Origin: Clostridiales bacterium Firm_04
Lineage (GTDB): Bacteria; Bacillota; Clostridia; Oscillospirales; Ruminococcaceae
DNA length: 60,387 nucleotides
Direction: 5' to 3'
NCBI GenBank assembly: GCA_001603005.1
Contig: LVAJ01000020.1
Location: forward strand, 1 to 60,387
Position numbers and translations under genes: made by a program. The notes below the pieces were generated by a model. It made no database searches and was not told where the DNA came from. It saw nothing but the letters and a program-made list of their open reading frames with translations. This document shows, piece by piece, positions 25,068 through 32,113 of the stretch (position 1 is the first letter of the stretch; each line of letters starts with the position of its first letter).

Positions 25068-26333
25068 ATGAAAATCGAAACACAATGCCTGCATGCAGGC
25101 TATACCCCGGGCAACGGAGATCCCCGCGTCGTGCCGATCGTTCAGAGCACGACCTATACCTTTGATTCCACCGCGCATATCGCGGCGCTGTTCGATATGC
25201 CGACCGAGCCGATCTATTCGCGCTTCGCAAACCCGACCGTCGATGCGGTCGAAAAGAAGATCGCAGCACTGGAAGGCGGTGTTGCGGCAATGTGCACGAC
25301 CAGCGGACAGGCAGCGAGCCTGCTCTCGATCCTCAATGTCTGCAATGCCGGCGACAGCTTCATCTCGACCGGAACGATCTACGGCGGAACGGTCAATCTG
25401 TTTGCCGTGACGCTGAAGCGCTTCGGCATCGAGTGCATCTTTGTCGATCAGGAGGCTTCCCGCGAGGAGCTGCAGAAGGCGATCAAGCCGAACACCAGAT
25501 GCGTCTTCGGCGAAACGCTTGCAAATCCGGCACTTTCTGTTCTCGATATCAAGAAGTTTGCCGATTTTGCGCATGACAACGGTCTGCCGCTCATCATCGA
25601 CAACACCTTCCCGACACCGATCCTCTGCCGTCCGAAGGAGTTCGGCGCGGACGTCGTGATCCACTCCACCACAAAGTACATGGACGGTCATGCCGTGCAG
25701 GGCGGCGGCGTCATCGTGGACTGCGGCACATTCCCGTGGGACAACGGCAAATTCCCGGAGTTCACCGAGCCGGACGAGAGCTATCACGGTGTCTGCTATG
25801 TCCGCGAGTTCGGCAACATGGCGTATATCATCAAGTGCAGAATGCAGCTGATGCGCGATTTCGGCTGCTATCCGAGCGCAACGAACGCATTCTACCTCAA
25901 CCTCGGTCTGGAAACGCTCGCGATCCGCATGAAGCAGTACTGCATCAATGCACAGAAGGTCGCGGAGTATCTTCTGACGCGTCCGGAGGTCGAATCCGTC
26001 AGCTATCCGGGACTCGAAAACAGCCCGTATCATGAGCGTGCAAAGACCTATCTGCCGGACGGCTGCAGCGGCGTCATTTCGTTCGTCATCAAGGGCGGCA
26101 GAACGACCGCAATGAACTGGATGGATTCGCTGAAGCTCGCATCCAATGTCGTGCATGTTGCGGATATCCGTACCTGCGTGCTGCATCCGGCATCGGAAAC
26201 GCACCGTCAGCTGACCGATGAGCAGCTTGTCGCAGCGGGCATCAATGCCGGCATGATCCGTCTGTCCGTCGGACTGGAGAATGTCGATGATATCATCGCG
26301 GATATCGCACAGGCATTTGACAATGTGAAATAA
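25068..26333 (+). CDS. metY: O-acetylhomoserine sulfhydrylase (MetY-type PLP enzyme)
   Basis: A 421-aa enzyme of the Cys/Met metabolism PLP family. It begins MKIETQCLHAGYTPGNGDPR after AGGAGG. The PLP lysine is in HSTTKYMDGHA (about 207). SGQAASLLSIL and IDNTFPTPILCRP are family blocks, and the substrate-binding Arg is in GMIRLSVGLE. The family joins sulfide to O-acetylhomoserine to make homocysteine. Cystathionine gamma-synthase and methionine gamma-lyase are close relatives; the 421-aa length and YTPGNGDPRVVPIVQSTTY start favour MetY. It is monocistronic. Confidence 0.88.
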   Translation: MKIETQCLHAGYTPGNGDPRVVPIVQSTTYTFDSTAHIAALFDMPTEPIYSRFANPTVDAVEKKIAALEGGVAAMCTTSGQAASLLSILNVCNAGDSFISTGTIYGGTVNLFAVTLKRFGIECIFVDQEASREELQKAIKPNTRCVFGETLANPALSVLDIKKFADFAHDNGLPLIIDNTFPTPILCRPKEFGADVVIHSTTKYMDGHAVQGGGVIVDCGTFPWDNGKFPEFTEPDESYHGVCYVREFGNMAYIIKCRMQLMRDFGCYPSATNAFYLNLGLETLAIRMKQYCINAQKVAEYLLTRPEVESVSYPGLENSPYHERAKTYLPDGCSGVISFVIKGGRTTAMNWMDSLKLASNVVHVADIRTCVLHPASETHRQLTDEQLVAAGINAGMIRLSVGLENVDDIIADIAQAFDNVK

Positions 26334-26359
26334 GAACGCGCGGATTGCCTGATCCGGCA

Positions 26360-26406
26360 AGATCCCTTCATTTCCGGAAAAATTTCGGGAATGGGGGATC
26401 TTTTTT
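26360..26406 (+). terminator. Terminator after metY
   Basis: Imperfect stem AGATCCCTTCATTTCCG/CGGGAATGGGGGATCT followed by TTTTTT. Confidence 0.8.
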
Positions 26407-26417
26407 ATATTTATATA

Positions 26418-26446
26418 TTGACATGTTTCGATATATGTGCTATAAT
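26418..26446 (+). promoter_or_regulatory. Promoter with overlapping candidate ArsR operator
   Basis: TTGACA (26418-26423), 17 bp, TATAAT (26441-26446). The spacer contains the imperfect dyad ACATGTTTCGATATATGT, suited to autoregulation by the ArsR protein encoded next. The operator assignment is inferred. Confidence 0.7.
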
Positions 26447-26478
26447 AGCAGCATACCGCAAAGGAGGAGGGGGATCAA

Positions 26479-26757
26479 ATGGATCCGCATGAAGATGCAA
26501 AGGTATTCAAGGCGCTCGCGGACGAAAACCGCCTGCAAATTCTGACGCTGCTGCAAGCCGGCGAGCTCTGCGCATGCAGACTGCTTGAACAGCTGCATAT
26601 TTCGCAGCCGACACTCTCGCACCATATGAAGCTGCTGTGTGACAGCGGCATCGTCGATTCCCGCAAGGAGGGCAAATGGATGCACTATTCGATCGCGCCG
26701 TCTGCCCGAACCCGGCTGGCAGCGCTGCTCACGGGATACATCGGAAAGGAGATCTGA
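26479..26757 (+). CDS. ArsR-family transcriptional regulator
   Basis: A 92-aa winged-helix protein. It begins MDPHEDAKVFKALADENRLQ. The recognition helix is ISQPTLSHHMKLL, and the ELCACRLLEQL motif places two Cys in helix 3, as in arsenite- or heavy-metal-sensing ArsR proteins (ELCVCDL). It heads a compact operon with the C_GCAxxG_C_C protein (1-bp gap) and the DUF5714 protein. It may therefore sense metals or redox-active thiols and release its own promoter. The second Cys pair seen in some sensors is absent. Confidence 0.88.
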   Translation: MDPHEDAKVFKALADENRLQILTLLQAGELCACRLLEQLHISQPTLSHHMKLLCDSGIVDSRKEGKWMHYSIAPSARTRLAALLTGYIGKEI

Positions 26758-26758
26758 T

Positions 26759-27208
26759 ATGACACACGAAGAAAAGGCACTTGCCTATTTCAGCGACAAA
26801 TTCCACTGCTCGCAGTCCGTTCTGGCAGCATATGCGGACGAACTCGGGCTGACCGAATCACAGGCGCTCAAAATCGCCTGCTGTTTCAATGCCGGCATGC
26901 GAAAGGGCGAGGTCTGCGGCGCATGCTCCGGCGCGCTTATGGTGATCGGCGGACTTTACGGGCAGGCAGACAAGGATGACCTTGAAAGCCGCGAGCATGC
27001 GAATGTCCTGACCGACCGCTTTTTGAACCGTTTTCGGGAATTGCAGGGCAGCTACCGATGTAACGAGATCCTCGGCTGCGACATTTCCACGCCGGAGGGC
27101 GCTGCATATGCAAGATCGCACGGGCTGTTCACGACGACCTGCCGGGACATGGTCGCGCTGGCGGTGCGGGTGCTGGAGGAGATTCTGGAAAGCGGTGTGC
27201 GGCAATGA
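26759..27208 (+). CDS. C_GCAxxG_C_C family redox-associated protein
   Basis: A 149-aa protein with the cysteine signature of the C_GCAxxG_C_C family: CSQSVLAAYADELG, ACCFNAGMRKGEVCGACSGALMVIG, then YRCNEILGCD and TTCRDMVALAV. Eight cysteines are present, several of which are thought to bind a metal or Fe-S cluster or act in electron transfer; no reaction is established. It sits 1 bp after arsR and overlaps the next gene by 4 bp (ATGA), so all three are translationally coupled. Confidence 0.85.
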   Translation: MTHEEKALAYFSDKFHCSQSVLAAYADELGLTESQALKIACCFNAGMRKGEVCGACSGALMVIGGLYGQADKDDLESREHANVLTDRFLNRFRELQGSYRCNEILGCDISTPEGAAYARSHGLFTTTCRDMVALAVRVLEEILESGVRQ

Positions 27209-27777
27209 ACCGGATCATGGAGATCTGCCTGCGATCCGAAAGCCGGAATCCCTATGAGATCCTGCTGGAGCTGATGCGGCTGCCGGAAACGCCCATGCAC
27301 GGACCGGTTCACCATATTCTCGACGGCGCTGCATTCCTGACGGCAATGCACAATGCCGGCGCAGACATGGATCTCGGTGCAGTGCTTTCGGAGCTTGCGC
27401 AGCGCGGCGCGCAAATGCCCGGCGCGACCTGCGGGAAATGGGGCGTCTGCGGTGCGGCATCGTCTGTCGGTGCGGCACTTGCGATTTTGCACGGCACCGG
27501 ACCGCTTTCCGATTCAGAATATTATCAGGACAATCTGCGGCTGACGTCCCGCGTGCTTGCGCAGATCGCGGCGCGCGGCGGACCGCGGTGCTGCAAGCGG
27601 AACGGCTTTACCGCGCTGGAAGAAGCTGCCGCTTTTGTGCGGGAACGGTACGGCACATCGCTGGAAATGCCGCGCATCACCTGCACATTTTCTGCAAAGA
27701 ATCCGCAGTGCATTGCCGCGCGGTGTCCCTATCATCCGGAGTGCGCAGCGCTTCGGGATCCAGCCGCATTTGCATAA
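27205..27777 (+). CDS. DUF5714-domain protein
   Basis: A 190-aa protein with ATCGKWGVCGAASSVGAAL, RCCKRNGFTALEEA and a Cys-rich end ITCTFSAKNPQCIAARCPYHPEC. This matches DUF5714, a domain that also occurs fused to SAM methyltransferases and near ArsR regulators in anaerobes. The cysteines suggest metal or cluster binding. Its function is not established. Together with the preceding C_GCAxxG_C_C gene it forms an ArsR-controlled two-protein unit. Confidence 0.78.
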   Translation: MNRIMEICLRSESRNPYEILLELMRLPETPMHGPVHHILDGAAFLTAMHNAGADMDLGAVLSELAQRGAQMPGATCGKWGVCGAASSVGAALAILHGTGPLSDSEYYQDNLRLTSRVLAQIAARGGPRCCKRNGFTALEEAAAFVRERYGTSLEMPRITCTFSAKNPQCIAARCPYHPECAALRDPAAFA

Positions 27778-27785
27778 ACCAAAAG

Positions 27786-27826
27786 AAAAGGATCACAGGT
27801 GCAGATTGCGTCCTGTGATCCTTTTT
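27786..27826 (+). terminator. Bidirectional terminator
   Basis: A 14-bp stem AAAAGGATCACAGG (27786-27799)/CCTGTGATCCTTTT (27812-27825) between convergent genes. Confidence 0.9.
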
Positions 27827-28911
27827 CATGTCCATTCGGCATGAAGCAGCATGCGTTTCAGCACGGTCAGATCCGCGGCACTGATTCTGCCGTCGCCGTT
27901 CAGGTCGGCATGATGCAGCACCGGATCCGGTTTTCCGAGCAGCGCATTCCGCAGCGCGTCTGCATCTGCGGCATCGCAAGCGCCGTCCGCATTGACGTCG
28001 CCCGATGATACCGCAAAATAGCTTGCGCCGAGGTCATGCTGCGCGCTGTTCAGACCGTTCAGCGGTATGGAACGCACGCCGTCAAAATAATACAAATCAT
28101 AGCTGCTGTTCTGCGTGCTGCTGTAAATCATCCCGCCGGAAAACGGACAGGCATCGGAGCAGTCATATGCATCCGAATCAAACGGCATTGCGGTGACGGA
28201 GCTGCCGTCATACTGCATGATCTGATCGTGCCGGTTCTCTGCACTGTACCATTTTGTAAAACAGATGTGATCGCCGCAGGTAACGGGATAATACGCAGTC
28301 ACGCCGGTTTCGCTGAAAATTGTCTCTGATTTGTGCGACTGCATCTCCATGCGGCAGATCTTCCCGATCCCGTCCTGATATTCCGCATAATACAGCGCAG
28401 AGCCGTCTGACGAGAAGCAGGGCATTGCCTGTTCTGCGCGGTCATCCGTCAGCATGGTGACGGCGCCGCTTTCCGGATCCAGAAGCGCAAGATCATACAC
28501 AAAATCATCGGCAGCGTGATCCCAGTGCCCGCGCTTCATGACGATCTGCGAGCCGTCCGGCGACCATTTCGGATCCTCGTTCCGGAACCCGCTGTTCTGC
28601 GTGAGATTGACGATCTTCCCGCTGTCATACAGAAAAATGTCCCATTCATCCGCCGCGCGGTCGATCGCCATGAACACGATCTGATCCGGCGTGCGCCCGA
28701 AGCTGCCGTTCATCGCATGCGCGAAATCGCCGGTGATCTCCTGTTTGCTGCCGTCCGGCTTGCGCAGGAACAGCCGGCTGTCGCGTGCGGCATAATCGCT
28801 GTAACTGTGCCACAAGATCCAGCCGTCCGGCGCATCCGCTGCATGAACAGGCAGTGTGCCCGCCGACATGCAGAGCGCCGTCAGAATGCTGCAAATGCAA
28901 AATCGTTTCAT
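27826..28911 (-). CDS. Secreted beta-propeller (PD40/TolB-like) protein with dockerin
   Basis: A 361-aa protein with a signal peptide (1-25). Propeller blades are visible from repeated motifs such as NEDPKWSPDGSQIVM, AMPCFSSDGSALYYAEY and SRLFLRKPDG (about 30-290). The C-terminal dockerin has loops SGDVNADGACDAADADAL and ADLNGDGRISAADLTVL (about 298-355). No catalytic module is evident, so it is probably a binding or structural component of a cellulosome or cell-surface complex. It lies 26 bp downstream of the DUF2207 gene on the same strand and may belong to the same operon as the radical SAM enzyme. Confidence 0.82.
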   Translation of the reverse strand: MKRFCICSILTALCMSAGTLPVHAADAPDGWILWHSYSDYAARDSRLFLRKPDGSKQEITGDFAHAMNGSFGRTPDQIVFMAIDRAADEWDIFLYDSGKIVNLTQNSGFRNEDPKWSPDGSQIVMKRGHWDHAADDFVYDLALLDPESGAVTMLTDDRAEQAMPCFSSDGSALYYAEYQDGIGKICRMEMQSHKSETIFSETGVTAYYPVTCGDHICFTKWYSAENRHDQIMQYDGSSVTAMPFDSDAYDCSDACPFSGGMIYSSTQNSSYDLYYFDGVRSIPLNGLNSAQHDLGASYFAVSSGDVNADGACDAADADALRNALLGKPDPVLHHADLNGDGRISAADLTVLKRMLLHAEWT

Positions 28912-28937
28912 ACGTTTTCCCTGTGCGGTATGCGGGA

Positions 28938-30584
28938 TCAGTCCGCGCCGCCGCCGCCGCAGCTGGAGCAGCTCGAACAGCTCGAACAGCTGGAGCAGCT
29001 TGAGCAGCTGCTTCCGGAACTGCGGCCGGATGATGCACGCTGATAATCAGCCGCAGCCGTCGTAAAGAGGAAGCAGGAGAGGTCATTCATCGGATCGGCG
29101 GTGCCGGCAGCGCTTTTGACTGCCTTTTCCTGGTGGAACATCAGCGTCAGAACATCAAAGCTTTCGATTCTGCCGGTTCTGCCAGCCTTGCTCATGCAGT
29201 CGTATGCGCTGATCGTGAAGCGGCTGTACGGGCAGACCTTTTGCCAGAGCATCAGGTCATCGACCATGCGCGCCTGATCGCCGGATGCATCCATCTGCTG
29301 ACAAAGCGGACTGTTGGAAAGCGCCTTTTTGTAATCGCTTTTCCACTCTGACAGCTTCTTATAGAAATTTTCCCGAAACGTCTGGTCGGAAAGTGTCGAT
29401 TGGATCTCCTCATAACGGATGAGGATACGATCCTGATAATCCGTGTATTGGAAGGAATTTGCAAGGAGATTGAGGAACGCGATGCTGTTCTGCGTGATGA
29501 CATCATCCTGCAGCGAGAAGTCGGCGCTTTTGTTCAGCACGACACCCTGATCGCTGAACAGCAGCAAGCCCTGCCGCTGCAGATCGAACATGCCGAGATA
29601 GAGCGGAACAAACTGGTCGCGGATCATGCTGAGCTGCGGGTTCCGGATGTCATACCAGATAAACGGCACATTCAGCCGGTCGAGCCGTTCAGCAGCTTCC
29701 TGCAGGCAGTCCGGATTCTTTTTCAGCATCCGCTTTGCACGGATCTTCGGAATCAGGATCAGTGCGGGGATGCCGAGGATCAGCAAGATCGGAAACAGGA
29801 TCACGCTCAGTGCGCCAAGTACGACAAAGAGGATCGTGGGGATATCGCGGAGACCGACGGATCCGGTTCCGTTCTCCGGCAGCTTGACATCCACAACTCT
29901 TGTGAGGTCATCATAGTTTGCGGCATCCATGTCCAGCTGCACCTTGTACATGCCGGAGACACTGTTCGCATCACAGATGACCGTGTCGCCCTTGACGGAC
30001 GATGTGCCGGATGAGACTGTGACTGCCGTGCCGGAATCCTCTGCCGGCAGCTGCAAAAACGCCGTGACAGTTCCGACTGTCTTGGGGAAATTTGCGCCGA
30101 TGAAGCGATAGCAGAAAACCGCACGGTTGTCGTGATCGAGCTTGACCGCGCCCGGTATCAGATAGGTGATCTGATAGCTGACAGTCTGATTTTGTGCGGA
30201 CTGGTACCAGTGAATCGTATAGTTGTCGCTTGTATGTTCCAGATAATAGTGCCCGTCATTGCGGTCGGTGTTGTGCTGCTCGATCGCGTTCTCGCCGTTG
30301 ATCAGAACGCTTTCCACCTGCACATCCTTGATATATTCCAGCTGATTCGCCGGATTATAAATATCCTTGTAGAAATGGGAGAAGCTGCCCTTTAAGTACG
30401 TAACAGCCCAGTTTTCGGTGATGCGGGCATTGCCGTTCCGCTCGATCGAGACATCGAATGCAGCGGAATCGACACGATACTCCTTGTCATCTGCATAGGC
30501 TGTCACCGGCTGGATGAGGAATGTCAGCATCAGCAATGCAGCTGCCGCAAGGAGAAAGCGCAATTTCTTTTTATTTCCGGTCAT
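28938..30584 (-). CDS. DUF2207 membrane protein ending in six Ser-Ser-Cys repeats
   Basis: A 548-aa protein. A signal or first membrane segment covers about residues 9-30, then an extracellular DUF2207 beta region (about 35-230: RITENWAVTYLKGSFSHFYKD). A transmembrane helix follows (about 250-278) and a cytoplasmic or membrane-proximal helical region. The tail reads SSGSSC followed by five more SSC units, then GGGGAD. DUF2207 proteins usually end in a Ser/Gly-rich tail; a Cys every third residue is odd. The serine and cysteine codons vary (TGC, TGT, AGC, TCC, TCG, TCA), so the repeat is held at protein level. The gene begins 29 bp after a radical SAM/SPASM gene, suggesting that the tail is its substrate. 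Function of DUF2207 is unknown. Confidence 0.85.
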   Translation of the reverse strand: MTGNKKKLRFLLAAAALLMLTFLIQPVTAYADDKEYRVDSAAFDVSIERNGNARITENWAVTYLKGSFSHFYKDIYNPANQLEYIKDVQVESVLINGENAIEQHNTDRNDGHYYLEHTSDNYTIHWYQSAQNQTVSYQITYLIPGAVKLDHDNRAVFCYRFIGANFPKTVGTVTAFLQLPAEDSGTAVTVSSGTSSVKGDTVICDANSVSGMYKVQLDMDAANYDDLTRVVDVKLPENGTGSVGLRDIPTILFVVLGALSVILFPILLILGIPALILIPKIRAKRMLKKNPDCLQEAAERLDRLNVPFIWYDIRNPQLSMIRDQFVPLYLGMFDLQRQGLLLFSDQGVVLNKSADFSLQDDVITQNSIAFLNLLANSFQYTDYQDRILIRYEEIQSTLSDQTFRENFYKKLSEWKSDYKKALSNSPLCQQMDASGDQARMVDDLMLWQKVCPYSRFTISAYDCMSKAGRTGRIESFDVLTLMFHQEKAVKSAAGTADPMNDLSCFLFTTAAADYQRASSGRSSGSSCSSCSSCSSCSSCSSCGGGGAD

Positions 30585-30613
30585 TGTTTGAACCTCCTAT
30601 TTGATGCGAAGCA

Positions 30614-31645
30614 TCAGCGGTAATAGCAGTTGATATCTTTTTTATGCCAGTCGCCGGTGACGGCATAGGTCAGGCATTTTGCGCCGCCGCGGCAGAGTAA
30701 AGCTTTTGCACAGTGTATGCATTCCTGCGGGATCGCGTGGGATTGCAGATCGCGCAGCAGGGGACTCTCCTGACAAAGCGTCAGCATATCCGTTTCGAGA
30801 CAGTTCCCGATCGGGATCGGCAGTCTGCGGCAGGGCAGGAGCGTGCCGTCCGCGAGCAGCGTGAGCAGCGTATCGCCGGCAGCGCACTGATAATAGCAAT
30901 TGCCGCCCTCGAGAAACTGCATGGCACGGTTCAGGTGGACATCGGTGTGCGAAAAGTACGTTCTGCGGTTGTGCTCCCGCGTGAGGCACTGCACGACCTC
31001 CTGAAATTCGGCGGTCGAGAGGATATCCTCCTGACTGCTGCCCATCGGAATGAGCCGGTCCGCCCAGAAGCGGTCGATGCCCTTTCGCCGCACCGTGCGG
31101 ATCACCTGCGGGAGCTCCCGATAATTCCCTTTGTGGCAGGTGAACGCCGCCATGGTCTGGATGCCCTGTTCTTTGAGCAGGCGCAGTCCGGCGAAAGCCT
31201 TGTCGAAGTTTCCGGCGCCGCGGACGCGGTCATGCGTTTTTCTGGTGCCGTCGATGCTGACCTGCACGAACGAGAGACTGCGGACTTTGCCGAGCCGCTC
31301 TGCCGCTGCACGGTCGATCAGCGTGCCGTTTGTCAGGATGCCGCAGGTGATGCCGCTTTCATCGCAGCGCGCGAGCAGCCGGAACAGATCGGGTGAGAGC
31401 AGCGGTTCGCCGCCGGTGAAATTGATATGCCCGCGGAATCCGTTTGCCTGACAAAACGCAAGATACTGCGAAAACAGCTGCATGAGCTGTTCGCCGTTGC
31501 ATGCCGCGGCGTAGTCCTCCTGATAGCAGTGCGTGCATCGGAGATTGCAGCGGTGCAGGATGTGCCATTGCAGCACATGCTTCCGGCGCGGGGGCTGTTC
31601 GGCTGCAGCGGGGGATCGCGGTGCGGGTGTTTGTTGCTGTTTCAT
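30614..31645 (-). CDS. Radical SAM/SPASM-type peptide or protein maturase
   Basis: A 343-aa enzyme. The radical SAM cluster motif is CNLRCTHCY (about 37-45). NFTGGEPLLS follows, as does FVQVSIDGTRKTHDRVRG. The C-terminal SPASM/twitch region has Cys in YYQCAAGD, LLPCRRL and ECIHCAKALLCRGGAKCL plus INCYYR, enough ligands for auxiliary Fe-S clusters. Enzymes of this build make thioether or carbon-carbon crosslinks in peptides or mature proteins. The next gene encodes a protein ending in six SSC repeats, a plausible substrate. The start at 31645 has AGGAGGG upstream. No RRE domain is evident. Anaerobic sulfatase-maturing activity is an alternative, but no sulfatase gene lies nearby. Confidence 0.88.
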   Translation of the reverse strand: MKQQQTPAPRSPAAAEQPPRRKHVLQWHILHRCNLRCTHCYQEDYAAACNGEQLMQLFSQYLAFCQANGFRGHINFTGGEPLLSPDLFRLLARCDESGITCGILTNGTLIDRAAAERLGKVRSLSFVQVSIDGTRKTHDRVRGAGNFDKAFAGLRLLKEQGIQTMAAFTCHKGNYRELPQVIRTVRRKGIDRFWADRLIPMGSSQEDILSTAEFQEVVQCLTREHNRRTYFSHTDVHLNRAMQFLEGGNCYYQCAAGDTLLTLLADGTLLPCRRLPIPIGNCLETDMLTLCQESPLLRDLQSHAIPQECIHCAKALLCRGGAKCLTYAVTGDWHKKDINCYYR

Positions 31646-31735
31646 GTGATCCCTCCTGTTTTGTGCCGGATTGGTGCCATTTGCTATTAGTATAGCATAT
31701 ATTACAAGAAAAGGCAAGGGCGAACCCATATAAAA

Positions 31736-31766
31736 AACAAGCCGCAGATAACGGCTTGTTTTTTGA
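31736..31766 (-). terminator. Terminator at the end of the CRISPR locus
   Basis: Stem AACAAGCCG (31736-31744)/CGGCTTGTT (31752-31760), with T runs on both sides. On the minus strand it ends the array transcript before the radical SAM gene. Confidence 0.8.
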
Positions 31767-31817
31767 ATATTGAATTTGAGATCATTATAATCTGCACAGA
31801 TATTGTATCAGTTCATC

Positions 31818-31965
31818 GTGCAGATTGCAACGTCAGCAGGACAGGTACACGAAACACAAACCTCACTCGCAGCCCACTTGATCAGTGCAGATTGCAATAT
31901 CGGGAATACAGCGACTATCGTTGACAGTGCAACTCGCAGCCCACTAGATCAGTGCAGATTGCAAC
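31818..31965 (-). CRISPR. Miniature type V-F CRISPR array (two full and one partial repeat, two spacers)
   Basis: Repeats occur with an exact 67-bp period. Full copies are at 31932-31965 and 31865-31898 (34 conserved bp, three differences), and a truncated copy at 31818-31831 keeps only GTTGCAATCTGCAC. Read on the minus strand the repeat starts GTTGCAATCTGCACTGATC and ends AGTGGGCTGCGAGT. The spacers (about 31899-31931 and 31832-31864) are unrelated to each other. The distal repeat has lost its 3' part, typical of the trailer end, which supports minus-strand transcription away from the cas gene. No leader or cas1/cas2 is seen. Confidence 0.85.
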
Positions 31966-31969
31966 CGCA

Positions 31970-32096
31970 AATAAAAGTGAGACTGAATACACGGATTAAA
32001 TGTGTATTGTTTGAACCTTACCGAGTGTTTCTAATGCTGAATCAGATTCAGACTGACATATACTTTCTCGGTTTACGGACGCCGAGCCGCCCGAAA
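31970..32096 (-). ncRNA. Candidate tracrRNA of the Cas12f system
   Basis: Between the cas gene stop and the array, the minus strand folds into successive stems. The first is CGGGCG/CGTCCG. The second, CCGAG (32071-32067)/CTCGG (32025-32021), encloses CTGAAT/ATTCAG and continues TAAGG. The third is AATACAC/GTGTATT. As I recall the AsCas12f1 guide scaffold, it has the same order of stems and the same CCGAGAA...CTCGGTAAGG element. CTCACT after the last stem (complement of 31976-31981) can pair with AGTGAG at the 3' end of the middle repeat, a candidate anti-repeat. Confidence 0.75.
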
Positions 32097-32113
32097 AAGA
32101 GTGAAATCCCGCA

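Noticed and set aside
28969..29018. Short tandem repeat as a non-coding element
   Set aside because: It is the in-frame coding sequence of the Ser-Ser-Cys tail, with synonymous variation that argues for protein-level selection.
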